This document shows, one piece after another, positions 19,401 through 26,178 of a DNA stretch of 64,000 nt. Positions within the stretch are counted from its first letter, which is position 1; each line of letters starts with the position of its first letter. The notes below the pieces were generated by a model. It had not been told where the DNA came from and did not search any database. It saw only the letters and a program-made list of their open reading frames with translations. Source of the DNA: Kutzneria chonburiensis (lineage in GTDB: Bacteria > Actinomycetota > Actinomycetes > Mycobacteriales > Pseudonocardiaceae); NCBI RefSeq assembly GCF_028622115.1, contig NZ_CP097263.1:1612001-1676000 (forward strand), in the 5' to 3' direction. The position numbers were made by a program, and so were the translations under genes.

Positions 19401-19570
19401 AGCTGCGCCGCCGGGCGCTTGCGTTCGACGAACACCTTGATCACGGACTCCGGCACCGGCCGGCCGGCGCGTTCCCGGCCGCCCAGGCCCACGTACCGCA
19501 CCCCGGGCCGGGCCAGCAGGTCATCGGCCACCCGCTCCTTCGCGGTGACGTGGTCGGCGTGGCTCAGCAT
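16421..19570 (-). CDS. tandem NAL1-like trypsin-fold serine protease, first gene of six-gene operon
   Basis: The 1049-aa protein is an internal duplication. Each half has a small N-terminal domain (VRYVGLG...IPTDVVD at 24-76; VLYVGVG...VPTDVVD at 580-632), a trypsin-fold protease, and a C-terminal helical module with a GR...LW...H.EL..LV..NRRV pattern (about 435-555 and 925-1049). Catalytic residues appear intact in both copies: His161/162, Asp210 and Ser310 (EGDSG), and His714, Asp763 and Ser854 (KGDSG). This arrangement resembles the NAL1-like bacterial serine proteases. No signal peptide is present, so it is probably cytosolic. ATG at 19570 has GGACGGAG upstream. As the promoter-proximal gene of the operon it may process or regulate the large downstream proteins (inference). 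Confidence 0.85.
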   Translation of the reverse strand: MLSHADHVTAKERVADDLLARPGVRYVGLGGRERAGRPVPESVIKVFVERKRPAAQLPAGQLIPAEVDGIPTDVVDLSEEPADDGPATPPRWPGGRLRAESDKDETTPELVQGTERVKVLMGGIMVSSDAAQSGTSSANGTIGCFFRDTTDPSIVYLVSNHHVLGQRVGTDNADITTKIRHPHGPDDILCSCCSNRIGRFYYGARNGVVDAALARLDPGTKWTADNIGIGPITGVHEFTVQQLTTVPAFDVWKWGIRTRGTGGMVRAINVQGKAFGGKGDTITYKNLILVKANPPEPGITDYCFSQEGDSGASIVDSAGKAVGLVVSGIVDTDTDEVKQIPRDPGEDPPILNRWTLAIPMKDILDYFTTVQHLPVALATATEFGQINVVPEAPKHPALAMVAPELAPALSAAAAPADAASVKRWLPGVTPPDTATLSRLREDLANGAAGRRLLDLWSAHGTELTGLVDGNRRVAVAWHRTGGAGLFQLLIRMANNPELVVPATLNGVPVAECVDRVIAGFTRFASPELQAALAEVRKVLPDPAGLSYLQLLAALTKPTTADDIVAIIDRERAGLLARDGVLYVGVGHKEVDDLVTDQLAIKVYVRHKATADGLAADQLIPAEFDGVPTDVVDTAGGPRPAAAQLPPGVLDPGKLDTNADEAKILIGGYRIGMFDAQTTKQQWGTATATERFGTLGCILVDSATHSTPYGLTNEHVANGEKTFKPIPGKSEAGQPTGETYSIFCSDSIGFYGVGTEQPAPFERDEAVIRIVKRPWAPEIRGLGKVTGKHTLEPEDYSDTVPYNVRKFGARTGLTGGTATLVPGHAVGDRLMIVKPRPNPKAAPGQTTYFLVKGDSGAVLVNDLGTTRPDGLPVLEVIGLLYQFDDNGNGYALHIDDVLSRLKKDGIDLDVATVDNARGSAVTAEPALESERFRTDLAASPAGRAVTALWQDHQDELTSLVRSNRRVLLLWRRGGGAALAQLLSRLPRDPAATVPTLIGDRPVDVVLDELRAGVAPYASPALRTALDKAHAAVPSLAGKTYAEILDALGRG

Positions 19571-19750
19571 GCGGCTCCGTCCTCACCGGGGGCGCGAAAC
19601 GTCAGCGCCACACCGGAAACCCCCGTGTTCGAACCGATGCTCTCAGGCTGGCGTTGGGCCTTTCGGCCGTCAACGACACGGCTGGTTCCCTGCCCCAAAA
19701 GGCAGCAGGCGGGAGAGGGGGAACGGCGGAGTGGGAAGGGCGGCCGGCGG
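19571..19750 (-). promoter_or_regulatory. leader/promoter region of the six-gene operon
   Basis: This 180-bp gap separates the ligase stop from the protease start, both on the minus strand. It is the only sizeable untranslated stretch upstream of the 18.9-kb operon, so the operon promoter is expected here, unless transcription reads through from the ligase operon. I see no convincing -35/-10 pair. A small hairpin at 19691-19706 is annotated separately. Confidence 0.4.
19691..19706 (-). terminator. possible weak terminator hairpin after ligase gene
   Basis: CTGCC and GGCAG pair around a six-base loop about 45 bp downstream of the ligase stop. There is no U-tract, so factor-independent termination is unproven and the hairpin may be incidental. 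Confidence 0.25.
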
Positions 19751-21772
19751 TCAGGCGATGCCGGCGTCGATGAGCTGGCGCCAGATGTCGGCCTGGTCGG
19801 TGATGGCGACCTCGAGTTTCTCGGCCTTGGCCAGTTTGCTGGCGCCGACGTCGGCGCCGGTGATGAGGAGGTCGGTGTTGGCGGAGACGGAGGAGGCGAT
19901 GGTGGCGCCGGCTTTCTCGCACAGGCGCTGGAAAGCGGGGCGGGGGACCTTCTCGCCGGAGCGGGGGTCGGCGATGGCGCCGGTGACGACGACGGTCTTG
20001 CCGGCCAGGGGAGCACCGGCGGCGACGACCGGAGGGAGGTCCTCGGAACGGACGTCGAGGGAGACGCCGTGGGCGCGGAGGCGGGAGAGCTCGGGGCGAA
20101 GACGGGTCAGGTGGGCGGAAAGGGAAGCGGCGACGCGAGGACCGATGTCGTCGACGGCGACGAGCTCCTCCTCGGAAGCGTCGGCGACGGCCTCCAGAGA
20201 GGGGAAACCGGCGCGGCACAAGCGGGAAGCGGTGCCCTCGGAGGCCATGGGAATGGCCAAGCCGATGAGGGCCCGGCGCAGGCCGACGGCCCGGCTGGCG
20301 GCGATGGACTCGATCATGCGGGTCGCGGAGGTCTCGCCGATGCGGTCGAACTCGAGCAACCGGTCCTTGGTGAGGCGGTAGAAGTCGGAGGGATTCTCCA
20401 GGTCGCCGGACTCGGCCAGCCGCTCGATCCACACCGGACCGACGGCCTCGATGTCGGCGGCGGCGCGGGAAGCCCAGTGGATCAGCCGCCGTGTGGTCTG
20501 GGCCGGGCAGGAAGCGTTGGTGCAGAACAGTTCCCGGCTGTTGCCCTGCTCGGTCAGGATCTCGCCGCACGAAGGGCAGGTGGTCGGCGGGACGATCTCC
20601 CGCTCGGCCCCGGTGCGACGAGACTCGTCCAGAACACCGGCCACGAACGGGATGACGTCGCCGGCCCGGCGCACCAACACGGTGTCGCCGATGCGGATAC
20701 CACGCGCCCGGATGACCTCCTGGTTGGCCAGCGTGGCCCGGGTGACGGTGGTGCCGCCGACGAAAACCGGCTCCAGGTGGGCAACGGGCGCGATCTTGCC
20801 GGTCTTGCCCACGTCCCACACGACGTCGGCCAGCACGGTGGTCTTCTCCTCGGCGGCGAACTTGTAGGCCAGCGCCCCGCGCGGGGAGTTGGAACGGGTG
20901 CCGGCGGCGCCGTAGGCCACGCGGTCGGCCAGCCGCAGTACGGCCCCGTCCAGGTCGTAGTCACGGGAGTTGCGGCTCTGCTCGATCTCGCCGATGGCCT
21001 CCTGCGCCGACGCGGCGTCGGTGCACACCCGCATGTCGGCCGCGGCCAGACCAAGCGCCGACAGCGCCTGCTCCAGGTCGTCCGGCGCGCCGCCTTCCGA
21101 GGTGTGCAGATCGAACGCGAACAGCTGCAACCGCCGCTCGGCCACGGTCGCCGGATCCTTGGCCCGCAGCGTGCCGGCGGCGGCCCCACGGGGGTTGATC
21201 AGCGGCTTGTCGGGGTGCGCGGCGTTGTAGGCGGCGAAGGTGGACCGCAGCATCACGGCCTCACCCCGCACCTCCACCCGCCCGGGGGCGTCGATACGCG
21301 TGGGCACGCCGTCGACCAGGGCCCGGACCAGGAACGTCACGTCGTCGCCGGTGGTGCCGTCGCCGCGGGTGACCGCCCGCACGAGCCGGCCGTCCTCGTA
21401 GACCACGGCCAGCGACAGGCCGTCCAGCTTGGGCATCACGGCCATCGGCTGGCCGGGGAACCGGTCGAAGAACGCCGCCACCTGCTCCGGCCGCGTCGAC
21501 TTCTCCAGCGACAGCATCGGCCGCGAGTGCCGGACCGGAGCGTGCAGCACCGACGGCCCGCCCACCTGCTCCAGCGGGTTGGGGTCGGGCGCCAGCTCCG
21601 GGTTCGCGGAGATCAGGGCCCGCAGCTCGTCCTCGATGGCGTCGTACTCGGCGTCCGCCACCTGCGGCGAGCCGCGGTAGTAGGCGTCGCGCAGCGCCAC
21701 GATCTGGTCGGCGAGTTCCTGGATGCGTTCCCCGGTGTCCACGGCGCTGACGCTACCGCCAACCCCTGACAA
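19751..21772 (-). CDS. ligA: NAD-dependent DNA ligase (LigA-type, divergent)
   Basis: This seals nicks using NAD+. Visible features in order are the N-terminal Ia-like domain (YYRGSPQVADAEYD), adenylation site KLDG with Lys115, the NPRGAAAGTLR block, the OB region, a C4 zinc finger (CPSC...CTNASC), HhH repeats, and a C-terminal BRCT domain (LAGKTVVVTGAIAD onward). Length (673 aa) is normal. The sequence departs from typical actinobacterial LigA (KLDG for KIDG, NPRGAAAGT for NPRNSAAGS), so it may be a second, non-housekeeping copy. The start is uncertain: TTG at 21772 (9 nt after the upstream stop) or GTG at 21742, neither with a strong ribosome-binding site. It is the last gene of the P450-SDR-EthA operon. 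Confidence 0.93.
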   Translation of the reverse strand: MSGVGGSVSAVDTGERIQELADQIVALRDAYYRGSPQVADAEYDAIEDELRALISANPELAPDPNPLEQVGGPSVLHAPVRHSRPMLSLEKSTRPEQVAAFFDRFPGQPMAVMPKLDGLSLAVVYEDGRLVRAVTRGDGTTGDDVTFLVRALVDGVPTRIDAPGRVEVRGEAVMLRSTFAAYNAAHPDKPLINPRGAAAGTLRAKDPATVAERRLQLFAFDLHTSEGGAPDDLEQALSALGLAAADMRVCTDAASAQEAIGEIEQSRNSRDYDLDGAVLRLADRVAYGAAGTRSNSPRGALAYKFAAEEKTTVLADVVWDVGKTGKIAPVAHLEPVFVGGTTVTRATLANQEVIRARGIRIGDTVLVRRAGDVIPFVAGVLDESRRTGAEREIVPPTTCPSCGEILTEQGNSRELFCTNASCPAQTTRRLIHWASRAAADIEAVGPVWIERLAESGDLENPSDFYRLTKDRLLEFDRIGETSATRMIESIAASRAVGLRRALIGLAIPMASEGTASRLCRAGFPSLEAVADASEEELVAVDDIGPRVAASLSAHLTRLRPELSRLRAHGVSLDVRSEDLPPVVAAGAPLAGKTVVVTGAIADPRSGEKVPRPAFQRLCEKAGATIASSVSANTDLLITGADVGASKLAKAEKLEVAITDQADIWRQLIDAGIA

Positions 21773-21781
21773 TCCGGGCGG

Positions 21782-23245
21782 CTATGCGACCACCCGTTTG
21801 TGGGTCTTCGTGAACCGCAGCGTCCCGTCGTCGATCTTGCCGTGCCGCAGCAGCACCACGTCGTTCGCGTAGCTCATGCCCAGCTGCCACGGCTGCCGCG
21901 AGCCGGCGCGCGGGAACTCGTGCACGGTCCGCTGCACGTAGCCGGCGGCGAAGTCCAGCAGCGGCCGCTCGGTCACGTCCGGGTCCGCCACCGGCACGCA
22001 CTGGGTGTAGCCGTTTCGGTCCATGTGCCGCAGCAGCCGCACTGTGTACTCGGCGACCAGGTCGGCCTTCAGCGTCCACGAGGCGTTGGTGTAGCCGATG
22101 GTGAACACGAAGTTCGGCAGCCCGCTGAGCATCATTCCCTTGTACGCCATGGTCTCCGGCAGCTTGATCTCGCGGCCGTCGACCGAGAGGCCGATGCCGC
22201 CGAAGGCCAGCAGCCGCAGCCCCGTCGCGGTGACCACGACGTCCGCCGGCAGATCCTGGCCGGACTTCAGCCGAATACCGGACGACGTGAAGCCGGCGAC
22301 CTCGTCCGTGACGACCGACGCCTTGCCGTGCCGGATGGCCCGGAACAGGTCGCCGTCCGGCACCAGGCACAGACGCTGGTCCCACGGGTCGTAGCGGGGC
22401 TTGAAGTGGGTGTCCACGTCGTAGCCGGGCGGCAGCAGCGGCACCGTGGTCTTGCGGATGAACGACCTGATCATCCCCGGCCGGCGCCGGCTGAGCTGGT
22501 AGATCAGCGTGGCCAGGGCGACGTTCTTCCACCGCGTCACCATGTAGCCGAGCCGGTCGCCGAGCAGCCGGCGCAGCTGGTTGGCCAGCTTGTCCTCGCC
22601 CGGCCGCGCCACGATGTACGTGGGGGAGCGCTGCAACATCGTGACGTGCTCGGCCTTGTCGGTCATGGCCGGCACGAGCGTGACGGCGGTGGCGCCGCTG
22701 CCGATCACCACGACCTTCTTGCCCGCGTAGTCCAGGTCCTCGGGCCATTCCTGCGGGTGGATCACCGGCCCGCCGAACTTGGCCAGCTCCGGGAACTCCG
22801 GCTGGTAGCCGCCGTCGTAGTGGTAGTACCCCGTGCACAGGTACAGGAACCGGGCCGTCATCCGCACGGTGTCGTCGCCGTGCCGAACCTCAACCGTCCA
22901 CCGAGCGTCCTCTGTGGACCACGACGCCGAGATCACCCGGTGTCCGTAGCGGATGTGCCGGTCGATGCCGGCCTCGGCCGCGGTGTCCCTGATGTAGTCC
23001 AGGATCGCCGGCCCGTCGGCGATGGCCTTGGCCTGGGTCCACGGCCGGAACCGGTAGCCGAGGGTCTGCATGTCCGAGTCGGACCGCACACCCGGGTAGC
23101 GGAACAGGTCCCAGGTGCCGCCGCTGGACTCGCGGGCCTCCAGGATGGCGTACGTGCGGCTGGGGAAGGCGGAGTGGATGTGGTGGGCTGCGCCGACGCC
23201 GGACAGGCCGGCGCCGACGATGAGCACATCGACGTGGTCGGACAT
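21782..23245 (-). CDS. ethA: EthA-type FAD/NADPH Baeyer-Villiger monooxygenase
   Basis: The 487-aa protein matches mycobacterial EthA nearly throughout: GAGLSGVGAA dinucleotide site (11-20), GTWDLFRYPGVRSDSDMQTLGYRFRPW-type block, second nucleotide site VIGSGATAVTLVPA (about 180-193), WDQRLCLVPDGDLFRAIRHGKASVVTD-type region and YKGMMLSGLPN. Length is that of EthA (about 489 aa). The enzyme inserts oxygen next to carbonyls or oxidises thioamides and sulfides; the natural substrate is unknown. ATG at 23245 is chosen over longer frames because homology starts at MSDHVDVLIVG. It lies 8 bp after the SDR gene and 9 bp before the ligase, in the operon facing tetR, and is probably controlled by that TetR, as EthR controls ethA. 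Confidence 0.93.
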   Translation of the reverse strand: MSDHVDVLIVGAGLSGVGAAHHIHSAFPSRTYAILEARESSGGTWDLFRYPGVRSDSDMQTLGYRFRPWTQAKAIADGPAILDYIRDTAAEAGIDRHIRYGHRVISASWSTEDARWTVEVRHGDDTVRMTARFLYLCTGYYHYDGGYQPEFPELAKFGGPVIHPQEWPEDLDYAGKKVVVIGSGATAVTLVPAMTDKAEHVTMLQRSPTYIVARPGEDKLANQLRRLLGDRLGYMVTRWKNVALATLIYQLSRRRPGMIRSFIRKTTVPLLPPGYDVDTHFKPRYDPWDQRLCLVPDGDLFRAIRHGKASVVTDEVAGFTSSGIRLKSGQDLPADVVVTATGLRLLAFGGIGLSVDGREIKLPETMAYKGMMLSGLPNFVFTIGYTNASWTLKADLVAEYTVRLLRHMDRNGYTQCVPVADPDVTERPLLDFAAGYVQRTVHEFPRAGSRQPWQLGMSYANDVVLLRHGKIDDGTLRFTKTHKRVVA

Positions 23246-23253
23246 GCGGCTCC

Positions 23254-24084
23254 TCAGCGACGACGGTCGGCGGCGCGGCCGATCAGGTCGAAGTAGTGGG
23301 TGGGGGCGATGCGCATCATGGCGTCGAACAGGTACGCGTCCGGGCCGACGAGGATGCGGGCCTTGCCGGCCTCGACGCCGCGGTGGATGATCTGCGCCGC
23401 CTTGTCCGGCGTGGTCATGGCGATCTTCTCGAACGACGCCGCCATCTCGTCCATGGACCGTGAGCGCCCCTCGGGATCCTGGCGCATCCGGCCGTTGCGG
23501 ACGATGTTCGTCTTGATGCCGCCGGGGTGCAGGTTGACCGCGCTCACCCCGGTGCCGCGCAGCTCCTGCCGCAGCGAGTCGGTGAAGCCGCGGACCGCGA
23601 ACTTGGCCGCGCAGTAGGCACTCTGGAACGGCATGCCGGCCAGCCCGAACACGCTGGAGGTGTTCACGACGACACCGGAGTCCTGCGCGACCAGGATGGG
23701 CAGGAAGGCCCGGGTGCCGTTGACCACCCCGTGGAAGTTGATGTTGTGCAGCCACTGGTCGTCGGCCGGATCGGCGTCCAGCACCGTGGACGACAGCGCG
23801 ACGCCGGCGTTGTTGAACACGCCGGCCAGCGGGGCGGGCAGCCAGTCGCGCACCTCGTCGGCGAATTTCCGCTGGTCGGCGGCGTCGCTGACGTCCAGCA
23901 CCCGGGTGAGCACGCTGCCCTTCAACGAGGCGGCGGTCTGCTTGAGGCCCGTCTCGTCGATGTCCGCGATGGCCACCGGCGAACCCAGCCGGTTCAGCCG
24001 CAGCGCCAGGCTGCGGCCGATGCCGGAGGCGGCGCCGGTGATCATCACGGGCCGGCCGGTGAGCCTAGGAAGCTGTCGGGGCAT
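23254..24084 (-). CDS. short-chain dehydrogenase/reductase
   Basis: This 276-aa classical SDR has the nucleotide motif TGAASGIG (16-23), NNAG in FNNAGVAL, the catalytic Ser in VVNTSSVFG and the YxxxK pair in YCAAKFAVRG. It probably interconverts an alcohol and a ketone with NAD(P). ATG at 24084 has AAGGAG six bases upstream. The gene starts 20 bp inside the P450 3' end and is followed 8 bp later by the EthA-like gene. A P450 hydroxylation, SDR oxidation to ketone and Baeyer-Villiger insertion would form a logical three-step oxidation (inference from gene order). Confidence 0.9.
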   Translation of the reverse strand: MPRQLPRLTGRPVMITGAASGIGRSLALRLNRLGSPVAIADIDETGLKQTAASLKGSVLTRVLDVSDAADQRKFADEVRDWLPAPLAGVFNNAGVALSSTVLDADPADDQWLHNINFHGVVNGTRAFLPILVAQDSGVVVNTSSVFGLAGMPFQSAYCAAKFAVRGFTDSLRQELRGTGVSAVNLHPGGIKTNIVRNGRMRQDPEGRSRSMDEMAASFEKIAMTTPDKAAQIIHRGVEAGKARILVGPDAYLFDAMMRIAPTHYFDLIGRAADRRR

Positions 24085-25405
24085 CGGCACTCCTTGTCGC
24101 GGGCTGGTCGATCGGGGTCGGCTTGCGCACGATCGCGAGGCCACCCTTGGCCGGCGCGTTCGCGATGCCCCGAGAATGCCAGGGCTCGTCCGGGAGCGTG
24201 GTAGGGGCCAGGTCGAACTCGCGGAGCAGGGTCCGCAGCACGACGTTCATCTCCATGGTGGCGAAGGCCGCGCCGATGCAGCGTCTGCTGCCGCCGCCGA
24301 ACGGGATCCACTGGTACAGGTCGGGTTTCGTGCCGACGAACCGGTGCGGATCGAAGGTGAGCGGATCCGGGAACAGCGTCGGGTCCTGGTGGATCAGACC
24401 GATGCTGGCCAGCACGGTGAGCCCGCGGGGCAGCGTCCAGCGACCCAGTTCGACCTGGTCGGACCGGATCCGGCGGCCGACCATGTCGATCACCGGCCGG
24501 GTCCGCTGCACCTCGAGGATGGTGGCCTCGCGCAGCGTCTTGCCGTCGGTGCGGGCCTCCTCGGTCAGCTCGCGCAGCACGTCCGGATGGCGGCGCAGCC
24601 GCTCGACCGCCCAGGCCAGCGTGGTCGCGGTGGTTTCGTGGCCGGCGGTGAGCAGCGTGAGCAGCTGGTCGGCCATGTCGCTGTGGCTCATCGCCGTGCC
24701 GTCGTCGTAGCGGGCCTGGAGCAGCAGGGCCAGGATGTCCTCACGCTCGTCGAGCCGGCCCTCCCTCTCGGCCTTGACGATCAGCCGCTCGATGATCGCG
24801 TTGTACTCCTCGCGCATGAGCCGGAACCGGCCCCACGGGCTCCAACGGCCCCAGTCGGTCTTGGGGACGGGCAGCACGGCCAACAGCGAGCCCAGCTTGA
24901 CGAACCGGGGCAGCAGTTCCCGTAGGTCGTCGAACTCCGTGCCCTCGGCCCCGAACACCGCCCGCAGGATGATGTTGAGGGTGAGTCGCATCATCGACGG
25001 CATGGTCGCGAACTGCTGGTCGGCCGGCCAGCCGGCGAACTCGCGGAGCGTCTCTTCTTCCATGATCTGCTCGTACGCCGCCAGGCGGCGGCCGTGGAAC
25101 GGCGGCACCAGCAGCTTGCGCTGTTTGCGGTGGTCATCGCCGGACAGCGCGAACAGCGAGCCGGGGCCGAGCACCCGGCCGAGGTTGGGCTCGATGTTGT
25201 CGGCGACGTCCGATCCGGCCTGGAACAGCTGTTTGATCTCGGCGGCGTCGCTGATCACCAGGGCTCGGCCGAACATCGGGGAGTTGAAGGTGAACGCGTC
25301 GCCGTAGCGGGCGCGCGCCTCGCGGAAACCACGTCCCGGCCTGGTCAGCGCGGCGAACGCCTGCACCAGCCGTGGCGTGGACGGTCCCGGTGGCAGCGTG
25401 GTCAT
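24065..25405 (-). CDS. cytochrome P450
   Basis: The 446-aa haem monooxygenase shows the I-helix motif AGHETT (254-259), ExxR (Glu298-Arg301) and the haem loop FGGGSRRCIG with Cys376 as thiolate ligand. The N-terminus LPPGPSTPRLVQ and overall style resemble the CYP110/CYP138 type found in mycobacteria, often beside a tetR gene. No membrane anchor is present, so it is a soluble bacterial P450 needing ferredoxin partners, which are not encoded nearby. ATG at 25405 has GGGAGG upstream. It is the first gene of the operon divergent from tetR, and both palindromic operators lie directly in front of it. Confidence 0.93.
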   Translation of the reverse strand: MTTLPPGPSTPRLVQAFAALTRPGRGFREARARYGDAFTFNSPMFGRALVISDAAEIKQLFQAGSDVADNIEPNLGRVLGPGSLFALSGDDHRKQRKLLVPPFHGRRLAAYEQIMEEETLREFAGWPADQQFATMPSMMRLTLNIILRAVFGAEGTEFDDLRELLPRFVKLGSLLAVLPVPKTDWGRWSPWGRFRLMREEYNAIIERLIVKAEREGRLDEREDILALLLQARYDDGTAMSHSDMADQLLTLLTAGHETTATTLAWAVERLRRHPDVLRELTEEARTDGKTLREATILEVQRTRPVIDMVGRRIRSDQVELGRWTLPRGLTVLASIGLIHQDPTLFPDPLTFDPHRFVGTKPDLYQWIPFGGGSRRCIGAAFATMEMNVVLRTLLREFDLAPTTLPDEPWHSRGIANAPAKGGLAIVRKPTPIDQPATRSADAPTAS

Positions 25406-25420
25406 CCGGCGCCTCCCTGT

Positions 25421-25436
25421 GGTACGTCAACGTACC
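25421..25436. promoter_or_regulatory. TetR operator copy 1
   Basis: GGTACGTCAACGTACC is a perfect 6-4-6 inverted repeat in the 82-bp gap between the P450 and tetR starts. A second copy with the same half-sites lies 24 bp away, centre to centre. Confidence 0.7.
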
Positions 25437-25444
25437 GGCCCGAT

Positions 25445-25460
25445 GGTACGCTCACGTACC
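25445..25460. promoter_or_regulatory. TetR operator copy 2
   Basis: GGTACGCTCACGTACC repeats the GGTACG/CGTACC half-sites with a different 4-bp centre, as expected for a bound palindrome whose spacer is free to vary. The 24-bp centre spacing would place two dimers about two helical turns apart. Confidence 0.7.
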
Positions 25461-25487
25461 AGGAACTCTCAAGGGGGAGGCACTACC

Positions 25488-26090
25488 GTGACGACGGTGA
25501 CGCGCTCCAACACCGCGACCCCGGTGGACTTCCGGCGGCGGCTGCTCGACGGGATGGCGGCGGCCATCGGCGAGATCGGCTACCGCGACACCACGGTGGC
25601 CGACGTGGTGCGCCTGGCCAAGACCTCGCGGCGTACCTTCTACGAGCACTTCGCCAGCAAGGAGACCTGCTTCGTCGCGCTGGTCACCGAGGCCAACGAC
25701 GAGATGATCCGGCGCATCGCCGGCGCCGTCGACCCCACTCAGCCGTGGCCGGTGCAGGTGCGGGCGGCGGTCGTGGAGTGGCTGGCCTGCTCCGACGCCG
25801 AACGGGCTGTCACGCACAGCTGGATTCGCGACATGCCGGCGCTGGGGTCGCTGGGCCGTCAGCTGCAACGGGACATGCTGGAGAAGTTCGTCGACATGGT
25901 GCAGGCGCTCACCGACAGCGAGAGCCTGCGGGACATCGGGATCTACCGGGTCGACCGGCAGATGGCGATTCTGCTGCTGGGCGGGCTGCGTGAGCTGATC
26001 GCCAGCAACGTGGAGGAGGGCGGCGAGGCCATGGACATCACCGAGACCGCCGTCCGGGCGTCGATCGCCCTGCTGGGGCCGAGATCGTAG
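25488..26090 (+). CDS. TetR-family transcriptional regulator
   Basis: The 200-aa protein has an N-terminal TetR helix-turn-helix (about residues 14-60: IGEIGYRDTTVADVV...SRRTFYEHFASKE) and a helical ligand domain. Start chosen at GTG 25488 because AAGGGGGAGG lies 7 bp upstream; the open frame reaches 25377 but would run through the operators and the P450 start. It probably represses itself and the divergent P450-SDR-EthA-ligase operon through the two palindromes in the shared promoter region, with a substrate of those enzymes as a plausible inducer (inference). Confidence 0.92.
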   Translation: MTTVTRSNTATPVDFRRRLLDGMAAAIGEIGYRDTTVADVVRLAKTSRRTFYEHFASKETCFVALVTEANDEMIRRIAGAVDPTQPWPVQVRAAVVEWLACSDAERAVTHSWIRDMPALGSLGRQLQRDMLEKFVDMVQALTDSESLRDIGIYRVDRQMAILLLGGLRELIASNVEEGGEAMDITETAVRASIALLGPRS

Positions 26091-26178
26091 GACGTGCGAC
26101 GCCGGCTCGGGTTGCGCCACTGAAGGATAGCTCACTTCTCGTGATCATCTCGGCACTCGCGGTGCCATAGTGTCGGCC

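Noticed and set aside
714-19570. Extracellular contractile injection system or prophage tail
   Set aside because: Large coupled genes prompted the idea, but no sheath, tube, baseplate spike, AAA ATPase or tape-measure-like gene is recognisable in the operon.
16718-21769. Plus-strand open frame of 1683 codons antisense to the ligase and protease genes
   Set aside because: It spans two well-supported genes and their intergenic gap on the opposite strand and has Arg/Gly/His-rich composition without domains: an artefact of high G+C.
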